64,000 bases of DNA from Amycolatopsis sp. 2-15 (lineage in GTDB: Bacteria; Actinomycetota; Actinomycetes; Mycobacteriales; Pseudonocardiaceae), in NCBI RefSeq assembly GCF_030285625.1, contig NZ_CP127294.1, positions 62,001 through 126,000 on the forward strand. Reading direction: 5' to 3'. The translations under genes and the position numbers were made by a program. Below are positions 52,292 through 59,607 of this stretch, piece by piece. Position 1 is the first letter of the stretch; each line of letters opens with the position of its first letter. The notes under the pieces were generated by a model. That model had not been told where the DNA came from and made no database searches. It saw nothing but the letters and a program-made list of their open reading frames with translations.

Positions 52292-52920
52292 TCATGCTCC
52301 CCTTCACTCAGATGGCTGGGGAAGACGATCCGCACGCACGTGCCCTCCGGTTCACCCGGTCCGACCAGGGCCTGCGCCCCCGACGCCTCGGCGAGGCGCG
52401 CGACCGTGACCAGGCCGAGCGACGCCGTACCCGGCGGGATGCGCCCGAATCCCGGCCCGTCGTCCGTGATCGACACGGTGACCGGCGAGTTCGCCGTGAG
52501 TTCCACGCGTACGTGACCGCCGGGCCCCGCGGCGCGCACCGCGTTGCCCAGCACGTTGGCCAGGATCCGCCACAGGACCGTGCCGTCCGCGCGGACGGCA
52601 GCGGCCGCTCCGTCCGCGAGCACCACCGACGGCTCGCTGACCCGATCGGCCAGCTTCACCAGCTGAGTCAGCAACGGCCGCAGCGGCACGATCTCCTCGT
52701 GCGTCTCGGCTGCCAGCGCGTGGGAGACCAGCGTGCGCACCCGCGAAACCTGCTCACCGATCAGCTCCACGCCGGCCACGTCCTTGAGCTCCGACTCGAC
52801 CAGGTAGGCCAACGTCGTGATCTCGTGGCCGAGATCGTGCAACACCCCCCACAGAGCTTGAACGGTTCGATCTTCGCTGCGGCGCCCGGTGGCCGCCCGG
52901 CGTTCCGGCACGGTTGCCAT
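52288..52920 (-). CDS. Sensorless soluble histidine kinase-like protein
   Basis: A 210-residue protein consisting only of a phosphoacceptor helix pair (VQALWGVLHDLGHEITTLAYLVESEL) and a GHKL ATPase domain (LWRILANVLGNAVRAAG N-box, ITDDGPGFGRIPPG, GLVTVARLAEASGAQALVG). There is no membrane segment, PAS, GAF or HAMP domain, so input must come from another protein or from binding in the cytosol. ATG at 52920 after GAGGGA; upstream frame to 53151 is not supported. Translationally coupled to the response regulator at 51623. Confidence 0.85.
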   Translation of the reverse strand: MATVPERRAATGRRSEDRTVQALWGVLHDLGHEITTLAYLVESELKDVAGVELIGEQVSRVRTLVSHALAAETHEEIVPLRPLLTQLVKLADRVSEPSVVLADGAAAAVRADGTVLWRILANVLGNAVRAAGPGGHVRVELTANSPVTVSITDDGPGFGRIPPGTASLGLVTVARLAEASGAQALVGPGEPEGTCVRIVFPSHLSEGEHE

Positions 52921-53021
52921 GGCTTTTTCCCTCGTCTTTACTTTCCCCGACCGAAGGGAGTCGTCCGCGATCTTGGGGACGTTACGGGCGTATAACTCAG
53001 AAGTCGGCGAATAGACGGGAA

Positions 53022-53849
53022 TCAGCTCTCGTGCGTGACACCACTCGTGGTGACAATGATCTTCCAGGGCCCCGGCGGCACCGCCGAGTCGTCGATGAAC
53101 TGCCAGTCGATCCGATCGTTCTCCCCGTCGAGCTCGGCGAATCCGAGGCATCCGTTCAACGCAGGTGAGACGTCCATTCCGGCACCGTTGAAACGATCAT
53201 TCGCCGGCCTCGCATCGTCGGCGCCGAACACGTACTTCGCGTCGTCGTACTGGCCTGGACCAGCGTCCTGGATCTGGCCGTAACAGATCTTGTCCGCGAG
53301 GAGCATGCGTACCCAGCGATTTTTCAAGAGGCTGAAGCCGGGGTCGGAAACCCGTGCGGAATAGCGCTCGTCAGATGCCCACGGAACCACGGAGGCGCGT
53401 TGGCGATTTGCCACCTCGTCTCCCACATCATCATAAGGGAGGTCGAGGTAGAACGGATTCTCCCGCGGCGTCATGCGCGTGGGAAAGAAGCCGTTGGCCG
53501 CCGTGCGCGGTTCGGTGTCGCAGTTTCCGGCGGTGACCACGCCGTCACAGCCGCCGTAGTGGTCGAGCCACCGGTCGTCGTACGCGGACTCGACCTGGCT
53601 GCCGTCCTCGGCGTTCGGGTCGAAGATCTCGCCGACCCAGAACGTCGTCGCCACGATGTTCGTGTGCCAGGGATAGGACGAGGGCGCCGAGCGCGGGCCC
53701 GCCGGCGCGCCCGCCCCAGGGGGGTGGACGGGCGCGCCGGTGCAGGACGCGGTGGTCAAAACGGCCGCCAGACCCCACACCGCGTATCTGATCCGGGTCG
53801 CTGCCCGGCGACGAGCGCCGGGCAGCGACGGGGGGCGTGAGTCAGTCAC
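53022..53849 (-). CDS. Lipoprotein of unknown function
   Basis: A 275-residue exported protein. Residues 18-38 form a signal peptide ending in a lipobox-like LTTASC-TG, so it is probably anchored by a lipidated Cys. The mature part starts with a Pro/Gly/Ala linker and has six or so Cys (GGCDGVVTAGNCDT, KICYGQ, LNGCLGF) that could form disulfides, and conserved-looking WHTNIVATTFWVGEIFD. I do not recognise the family. The GTG start overlaps the polysaccharide deacetylase stop by eight bases, which links it to that gene. Confidence 0.7.
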   Translation of the reverse strand: MTDSRPPSLPGARRRAATRIRYAVWGLAAVLTTASCTGAPVHPPGAGAPAGPRSAPSSYPWHTNIVATTFWVGEIFDPNAEDGSQVESAYDDRWLDHYGGCDGVVTAGNCDTEPRTAANGFFPTRMTPRENPFYLDLPYDDVGDEVANRQRASVVPWASDERYSARVSDPGFSLLKNRWVRMLLADKICYGQIQDAGPGQYDDAKYVFGADDARPANDRFNGAGMDVSPALNGCLGFAELDGENDRIDWQFIDDSAVPPGPWKIIVTTSGVTHES

Positions 53850-55359
53850 CGGGCTCCACGGGAGCGATGATCTGCCCGGGCTGCGCGCCGACCAGCGGCT
53901 TCGCGTTGCGACCGAACGTGCCGGCCTTCAGCGAGTTGCGGCTGGTCACGCTGTACCGCTGCGGACTCGTGGTGGACGCCTTGATGGCAGCCGCCGCTGC
54001 CGCACCGGAACCCGCGGCGAACGAGTAGTCGTCCGTCGTCACCGAACCGTTGGCGATGAGCGCGAGGCCGAAGCTCATCCCGACCGCGCCTGCGGGGGCG
54101 GCGGGAGTGGTAAACGTCGCCTGCGTCCAGTTCGGCGCCGCCGCGAGCCATGGTCCGGACGTCCAGTACTGCCAGAAGCCCTGCGCGTTGCGGTAGTACA
54201 GCGAGAACTGCGTGATCGCCGTGGACTTGTACCAAACGCCGGCGGTGTACGTGCTGCCTGCGGTCACCTTGGGTGTACACGCCCCGAGGTCGAACGTCGG
54301 CAGCAGCTTGGCGTCACCGTCGGTGTAGTTGGTGACGTCGAGCTTCTGGGCGTAGGTCCCCGTGTGCTTGTCTGTCGTGCGGGTCCACGTCGGCGTGTTG
54401 CCGCCGTAACCGCCCGGCATGTAGCAGTCGGGGAACCCGGTGCCACTGGTCGAGCTCTCCAGCGACGTGTTCGCGAGCGTGGTGTTCGTCGATGCCGGCG
54501 CCGTCACGATGGGCTTCACCGTGCCACCGATGGCCTGGTTCATCGTCTTCACCGTCGTGCCCACGTTCTTGCGCGCGTTGAGCCACGACAGGAACTGGTC
54601 GAGCCGCGTGGGTGTGATCGACAGTGCGTCGCACCCGGTTCCGGCGCAGACGTGGTGGAACGTGAACGTGAGCAAGCCGCCATTGCGCTCGGCCGCGGTG
54701 ACCGCGCTCTGCATCTGGGCCAGCGTCCAGGTGTTGTCGTCCTGGTCGAGGGCCTTCAACTGATACGGGTCGGCCGGTTTGGTCGTCTCGGCGGCGGGAC
54801 AGCCGGCACAACCGTGCGCCGACGCGAGGTCACCAAGACCGCGAGCGCTGTTGTAGCCGCACGTCTTGGCGGTGTTCGCCACCGCCGTGTTCACCGACGC
54901 GTACGGGTATGCGAAGCTCGTGACGGAGAAGCCCATGCCGGCCAGCGCGGCGCGGTCGTTGCAGATCTGCCGTTTCGCCTCGTCGGCGGGCACCGTCGTG
55001 AGGTCGGGGTGCGACACGGTGTGACCACCGATTTCATGCCCGCCGGTCTTGATCGTCTGCAGGTTCGCCTGCGTCAGGTAGTTGGCCGCGCCGACCGAAC
55101 CGCTGATGATGTAGAACGTGCCCTTCATGTTGTACTTCTGCAGGATCGGCAGCGCGCTCATCTGATCCGCGTTGCCGTCGTCGAAGGTGAGGACGACGCC
55201 CAGCGGCCGCGCCAACGACGCACCCGCCGTGGAACTGCCCACCACCAACGCGGGCAGCACGCACAGCAGCGCGGCCGCGCAGACCGCGAGCCGCGTGCGT
55301 GCCCGCCGGAAATCTAATCCCTTGCGGGCCTTGCGGTGTTTCCGCGTTCTTCTTTCCAT
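53842..55359 (-). CDS. Secreted polysaccharide deacetylase (CE4) with C-terminal beta-sandwich
   Basis: A 505-residue protein. A basic N-terminus (MERRTRKHRKARKG) precedes a signal or anchor helix (LAVCAAALLCVLPALVVG). The NodB/CE4 domain spans about 50-270: motif 1 LTFDDGNADQ, motif 2 GGHTVSHPDLT (metal His pair), motif 3 FAYPYAS, motif 5 LLTFTFHHVC. Residues 300-460 look like a carbohydrate-binding beta-sandwich (SLESSTSGTGFPDCYMPGGYG, AGVWYKSTAITQFSLYYRN). It would remove acetyl groups from N-acetylglucosamine polymers outside the membrane. It is divergent from the synthase operon. Confidence 0.9.
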   Translation of the reverse strand: MERRTRKHRKARKGLDFRRARTRLAVCAAALLCVLPALVVGSSTAGASLARPLGVVLTFDDGNADQMSALPILQKYNMKGTFYIISGSVGAANYLTQANLQTIKTGGHEIGGHTVSHPDLTTVPADEAKRQICNDRAALAGMGFSVTSFAYPYASVNTAVANTAKTCGYNSARGLGDLASAHGCAGCPAAETTKPADPYQLKALDQDDNTWTLAQMQSAVTAAERNGGLLTFTFHHVCAGTGCDALSITPTRLDQFLSWLNARKNVGTTVKTMNQAIGGTVKPIVTAPASTNTTLANTSLESSTSGTGFPDCYMPGGYGGNTPTWTRTTDKHTGTYAQKLDVTNYTDGDAKLLPTFDLGACTPKVTAGSTYTAGVWYKSTAITQFSLYYRNAQGFWQYWTSGPWLAAAPNWTQATFTTPAAPAGAVGMSFGLALIANGSVTTDDYSFAAGSGAAAAAAIKASTTSPQRYSVTSRNSLKAGTFGRNAKPLVGAQPGQIIAPVEPGD

Positions 55360-55539
55360 GGGTGGCCACCAAAATGATCGGGGATACCTCCGCTGACCGT
55401 ATGGTCGATCCCCGGCACCCGGATCCCCATAAGGGACGAGCCGGCCTACCGCAGATGCCGGATCTCCGTCATCTGTATGAGCCGTCTTTCGCACAGCTGA
55501 CTGAGGACAACCGGTTTCGGGGCCTGTTTGCTGTGCGGC
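55360..55539. promoter_or_regulatory. Divergent promoter region of the polysaccharide locus
   Basis: The 180 bp between the deacetylase and the atypical response regulator must hold both divergent promoters. No clear palindrome was found; the flanking regulator is the obvious candidate to bind here. Confidence 0.4.
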
Positions 55540-56232
55540 GTGGACATCACACGCCTGTTCCTGATCGAGGACCACCGCATGGTGGCCGACGTGCTGACGT
55601 CGAGCCTCGCCGCGGTGCCCTGGATCAGGGTGGTCGGCACGCGCGCCACCTCCGATCCGACGCTGCGCTCCGCGCTCACCACGCAGCAACCGGACGTGGT
55701 GACCGTGGAGCTGGAGTCGCTCACCGACATTCGTGAGCGGATCCGCACCTGGCACGAAGCGGCGCCCACGGCCCGCTTCGTCGCCCTCACCGCGAGCCGG
55801 GACCGAGATCTCGCGGTGTGCGCCGCCCACGCGGGGATCGACACCTGGATTCCCAAGGAGAGTTCGCTCGAAGATCTGCTGAAGCGTGTGCGTGGCGCTC
55901 GCGCCGGGCACGCCTGGTACCCGCCGGAGCTGCTGGCCGCACTGTTCGACCGGTTGCGCCGCGACGGTGCCACTCCGCGCCGGCCGGCTTCGACCCCTCT
56001 CGACGTGCTGAGCGAGCGTGAACGCGAAGTGCTGGTGGCGATGGTCGACGGCGACCGCAGCGACCAGATCGCGGTTCGGCTCCAGCTTTCCCGCAACACC
56101 GTGCGCACGCACACCCGCAACCTGTTCCGCAAACTGAAAGTCCACAGCGGACTGGAAGTCGTCAAGATCGCCCGAGCTGCCGGCATCGAGCCCCAAGGCG
56201 AGGTGCCGTTATGGAAAGGGGAAATCCCTTGA
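55540..56232 (+). CDS. Atypical LuxR-type response regulator (no phosphoacceptor Asp)
   Basis: About 230 residues. It has a receiver-like domain (ITRLFLIEDHRMVADVLTSSL) and a LuxR HTH (LSEREREVLVAMVDGDRSDQIAVRLQLSRNTVRTHTRNLFRKLKVHSGLEVV). Where typical receivers have LLDLRMP, it reads PDVVTVELESLTDI, so the phosphoacceptor Asp is Glu. The Lys region is DTWIPKESSLED. It may work without phosphorylation or be permanently on. GTG at 55540 (or TTG 55528). It overlaps the nucleotide-sugar dehydrogenase start, so it is the first gene of the polysaccharide operon. Confidence 0.85.
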   Translation: MDITRLFLIEDHRMVADVLTSSLAAVPWIRVVGTRATSDPTLRSALTTQQPDVVTVELESLTDIRERIRTWHEAAPTARFVALTASRDRDLAVCAAHAGIDTWIPKESSLEDLLKRVRGARAGHAWYPPELLAALFDRLRRDGATPRRPASTPLDVLSEREREVLVAMVDGDRSDQIAVRLQLSRNTVRTHTRNLFRKLKVHSGLEVVKIARAAGIEPQGEVPLWKGEIP

Positions 56233-57521
56233 CACTCATGGCCGAATCACCCCTCAGCAAGACCGAGGGCCTCATCTCCGTCGCCATCGTCGGCATGGGC
56301 TACGTGGGTCTGCCGACCGCGCTGGGCCTGCACGCCGACGGCGCGCGAGTGCTGGGTCTCGACACGAGCGCCGACCGGCGCGAGTCGATCCTGGCCGGCG
56401 AGCCCGACCTGGTCGAGGCCGACCTCGCGCGCCTCGCCCTGGCCCGGCGTGACAACCGGTTCGACCTCACCGGCGACCCCGCGCGGCTCGCCGAGGCCGA
56501 CGCGGTGATCATCTGCGTCCCGACGCCGCTGGACCGTTACCTGACCCCGGATCTGGGCCCGCTGCGTTCGGCGTGCCGGTCGGTGGTCGAGCACACCCGC
56601 CCGGGCCAGACGCTCATCCTCACCTCCACCAGCTACGTGGGAACCACGCGCGAGATGCTCGCGGAACCGCTGCGGAAGCGGGGTCTCGTGCTCGGTGAGG
56701 ACGTGTTCGTGGCGTTCAGCCCCGAGCGCATCGACCCCGGCGTCGCCGAGCACACGCAGCAGAGCACGCCGCGCGTCGTCGGGGGCTGCACGCCGGCGTG
56801 CAGCGACCACGCCCGGCGCGTGCTGGAGAAGCTGACTCCCCTCGTGCACGAAGTCTCCTCGGCCGAAACGGCGGAGCTGACGAAGCTGTACGAGAACTCG
56901 TTCCGCGCGGTGAACATCGCGCTGGCCAACGAGTTCGCCGGCATCTGCTCGACGCTGGAACTCGACCCGATCGAGGTGACGCGCGCGGCCGCCACGAAAC
57001 CGTACGGGTTCATGAGTTTCTACCCCGGCCCCGGCGTCGGCGGGCACTGCATCCCGTGCGACCCGCACTACCTGCTGTGGCAGCTGCGCGAGGCCCACGG
57101 CGACGCGCCGCTGATCAGCCAGGCCATGACGTCGATCGCGCACCGGCCCGGCCAGGTCGCCGACCGCGTCACGGCCACGCTTTCGGCCGCCGGCCGGGGC
57201 GTCGCGGGCGCGCGGATCGTGGTGGCGGGCGTGACGTACAAGCCGGGTGTGCGCGACCTGCGCGAGTCGTCGGCGCTGGAGATCATCGAGCGGCTGGCGG
57301 CCGGTGGGGCGAAGGTCGAGTACCACGACCCGCTCGTGCCGGAGCTGAAGCTGGGCGGGCGGTCGTTCCAGAGCAACCCCGACCCGCACGGCACGGACTT
57401 CGACCTCGTGCTGATCCACACCGTCCACCCCGGACAGTCCTACGACTGGATCGAGCACTGCCCCTTGGTGCTCGACGCCACCTACACGTTCGACGCGGCC
57501 ACTCACCGCGAACTGGTCTGA
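56229..57521 (+). CDS. UDP-sugar 6-dehydrogenase (UDP-Glc/UDP-GlcNAc/ManNAc dehydrogenase family)
   Basis: About 430 residues with three domains: an N-terminal NAD site VAIVGMGYVGLPTALGLHADGARVLGLD, the family loop IICVPTPLDRYLTPDL and TSTSYVGTTRE, the catalytic Cys in PGPGVGGHCIPCDPHYLLWQ, and the C-terminal domain VVAGVTYKPGVRDLRESSALEIIERL. The GGHCIPCDP form is typical of WbpA/WecC-type UDP-HexNAc dehydrogenases as much as of UDP-glucose dehydrogenases. It makes a nucleotide-activated uronic acid. The TTG at 56229 has AAGGGG 6 bases upstream and overlaps the regulator stop; ATG 56238 and ATG 56211 are alternatives. Confidence 0.9.
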   Translation: MTLMAESPLSKTEGLISVAIVGMGYVGLPTALGLHADGARVLGLDTSADRRESILAGEPDLVEADLARLALARRDNRFDLTGDPARLAEADAVIICVPTPLDRYLTPDLGPLRSACRSVVEHTRPGQTLILTSTSYVGTTREMLAEPLRKRGLVLGEDVFVAFSPERIDPGVAEHTQQSTPRVVGGCTPACSDHARRVLEKLTPLVHEVSSAETAELTKLYENSFRAVNIALANEFAGICSTLELDPIEVTRAAATKPYGFMSFYPGPGVGGHCIPCDPHYLLWQLREAHGDAPLISQAMTSIAHRPGQVADRVTATLSAAGRGVAGARIVVAGVTYKPGVRDLRESSALEIIERLAAGGAKVEYHDPLVPELKLGGRSFQSNPDPHGTDFDLVLIHTVHPGQSYDWIEHCPLVLDATYTFDAATHRELV

Positions 57522-57550
57522 ACAACCTCCGTGAGAAAGGGCGTACCCCC

Positions 57551-58537
57551 ATGCGGTGCTTGGTAACCGGCGGGGCCGGCTTCATCGGTTCCCACCTGAC
57601 CGAGCGGCTGCTCGGCGAGAACCGCGAGGTGGTGGTGCTGGACGACTTCAGCACCGGCTCCGAGCAGAACCTCGCGGCCGTCGCCGGCGACCCGCGGCTG
57701 CGGATCGTGCGCGGGTCCGTGTGCGATCCGGCCGCCGTCGAGTCCTGCATGGAGGGGGTCGAGCAGATCTACCACCTGGCGGCGGCCGTCGGCGTGTTCA
57801 CGATCATGCAGAAGACCCTCGACAGCCTGCGCACCAACCTGCTGGGCACCGAGGTCGTGCTCGACGCGGCGCTGCGCCACGACGCGCGCATCCTCGTCAC
57901 GTCGACCAGCGAGGTGTACGGCAAGAACACCTCGATCGGGCTGAAGGAGGACGACGACCGCGTGGTGGGGTCGCCGTTGAAGAACCGCTGGTCCTACGCC
58001 GAGGCGAAGGCGCTCGACGAGACGTTCACCTACCTCTACGGCAGCGAGCTCGGCGTGCGGACGGTGCTGGTGCGGCTGTTCAACACCGTCGGCCCGCGTC
58101 AGCGCGGTCGCTACGGCATGGTGGTGCCGAGGTTCGTGGACCAGGCGCTGACCGGGCAGCCGCTCACGGTGTTCGGCACGGGCCGGCAGACGCGGTGCTT
58201 CTGCCACGTGCTCGACGTGGTGCCCGCGCTCGTGGCGCTGCTCGACGACGAGTCGGCGCACGGCACCGTCTACAACCTCGGCAGCCCCGAGCAGGTGAGC
58301 ATCGAGGAGCTGGCGGAGCTGGTGATCGCGGCGACCGCGTCCTCGAGTTCGATCGTGAAGGTGCCCTATCAGGAGGCCTACGGCGCGGGGTACGAGGACA
58401 TGCAGCGGCGGGTGCCGAACTGCGCGCGGGCAGCGCAGCAGGTCGGGTTCCGCGCCGTACACAGCCTGCGGGAGACCATCGACGCGGTCATCGACGACCG
58501 GCGGGCGCAGCTGCGGACCGCCGTCGCCGGTCGATGA
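57551..58537 (+). CDS. NAD-dependent nucleotide-sugar epimerase/dehydratase
   Basis: About 328 residues of an extended SDR: TGGAGFIGSHLTERLL at the N-terminus, YHLAAAVGVFTIMQKTLDSLRTN, catalytic Ser-Tyr-Lys (TSTSEVYGKN, WSYAEAKALDETF), LVRLFNTVGPRQRGRYGMVVPRFVDQAL and FCHVLDVVPALVALLDD. It is close to UDP-glucuronate decarboxylase or epimerase and GDP/UDP-sugar 4-epimerase types. ATG at 57551 after AAAGGG. It follows the nucleotide-sugar dehydrogenase by 29 bp, so it may act on that product (epimerisation or decarboxylation of UDP-uronate). Confidence 0.9.
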   Translation: MRCLVTGGAGFIGSHLTERLLGENREVVVLDDFSTGSEQNLAAVAGDPRLRIVRGSVCDPAAVESCMEGVEQIYHLAAAVGVFTIMQKTLDSLRTNLLGTEVVLDAALRHDARILVTSTSEVYGKNTSIGLKEDDDRVVGSPLKNRWSYAEAKALDETFTYLYGSELGVRTVLVRLFNTVGPRQRGRYGMVVPRFVDQALTGQPLTVFGTGRQTRCFCHVLDVVPALVALLDDESAHGTVYNLGSPEQVSIEELAELVIAATASSSSIVKVPYQEAYGAGYEDMQRRVPNCARAAQQVGFRAVHSLRETIDAVIDDRRAQLRTAVAGR

Positions 58538-59607
58538 CACACCGGCCCGGCCGGTCGCGTCACCGCGGCCGGATCGCCGTGCTTCTCGTTTGTGAGCTGC
58601 TGGTGCTGACGTTGCTGCGGGACGGAGGAGCGCGCGCCGCCGTGCAGCCGCTCACGATCGCGTCGCTCCCCTACTGGAACCTGGCCGGGGGGACCTCGAC
58701 GGTCGAAGCGCACGAGTCGCAGGTCACCGAGGCCTCGCCGTGGCTCTACGGCCTCGACGCCCAGGGCCGGCTCGTGTCGCAGTCTCGGCGCGCGGACGAT
58801 CTCGCGCGGCTGCGGGCCACGGGGATGGCGATCACGCCGACGATCGCGAACGTCACCGAGGGCCGCTGGCACCCGCAGATCGTGCAGACCATCCTCCACG
58901 ATCCGGCGGCGACCGCGCGGCACATCTCGGACATCGTGGGGCTGGTCGTGCAGGGTGACTTCTCGGGCGTGGACATCGACTACGAGGAGCTGCGCTCGAC
59001 CGACCGCGCCGCGTTCACGGCGTTCATCACGCGGCTGGCGGATGCGTTGCACTCCAACGGGAAACGGCTGTCGGTGGACGTGTTCGCGAAGACCACCGAC
59101 GAGGGCTACGACGAGCGCAACCGAGCGCAGGACTACGCCGCGCTGGGCCGCGCGGTCGACCAGGTGCGGTTGATGGCGTACGACTACCACTGGCAGACGT
59201 CCGCGCCGGGCCCGATCGCACCCGAGGGCTGGGTCCGTGACGTGCTGACGTATGCGACGTCGCAGATCCCGCGCTCGAAGATCGTGCTGGGCGTGCCGAT
59301 GTACGGCTACGACTGGGTGGGCCACAACGCCGTGCCGGTCACGTGGGTGCAGGCCTACGGGCGGTCGCGGGAGTTCGGCGTGCCCGTCGAGTGGGACGGG
59401 TTCAGCGAATCGCCCCACTTCTCTTACACCGACGCCGCTGGGGCGCGCCACGAAGTGTGGTTCGAGAACGCCTACAGCGCGTCGATCAAGTTCACCCAGG
59501 CCCGGTTATTCGGGATCGGCGGGGTGTACCTCTGGCTCTTCGGCACGGAGGACGACCTCGTCTGGTCGAAACTCGACACCTACTGGACTCCGGCGGAGGC
59601 TCGATGA
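58534..59607 (+). CDS. Secreted GH18-family glycosidase (YaaH/chitinase-like)
   Basis: A 357-residue protein with a signal peptide (HRGRIAVLLVCELLVLTLLRDGGARA) and a GH18 TIM barrel. The catalytic motif DxxDxDxE-like sequence is FSGVDIDYEELRSTDR, with the acid Glu near residue 151, and VRLMAYDYHWQ and VLGVPMYGYDW follow as in SleL/YaaH and CFLE proteins. It should cleave N-acetylglucosamine-containing polymers outside the cell. ATG overlaps the epimerase stop by four bases, and its own stop overlaps the synthase start, so it is tightly built into the biosynthetic operon. Confidence 0.9.
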   Translation: MTHRPGRSRHRGRIAVLLVCELLVLTLLRDGGARAAVQPLTIASLPYWNLAGGTSTVEAHESQVTEASPWLYGLDAQGRLVSQSRRADDLARLRATGMAITPTIANVTEGRWHPQIVQTILHDPAATARHISDIVGLVVQGDFSGVDIDYEELRSTDRAAFTAFITRLADALHSNGKRLSVDVFAKTTDEGYDERNRAQDYAALGRAVDQVRLMAYDYHWQTSAPGPIAPEGWVRDVLTYATSQIPRSKIVLGVPMYGYDWVGHNAVPVTWVQAYGRSREFGVPVEWDGFSESPHFSYTDAAGARHEVWFENAYSASIKFTQARLFGIGGVYLWLFGTEDDLVWSKLDTYWTPAEAR

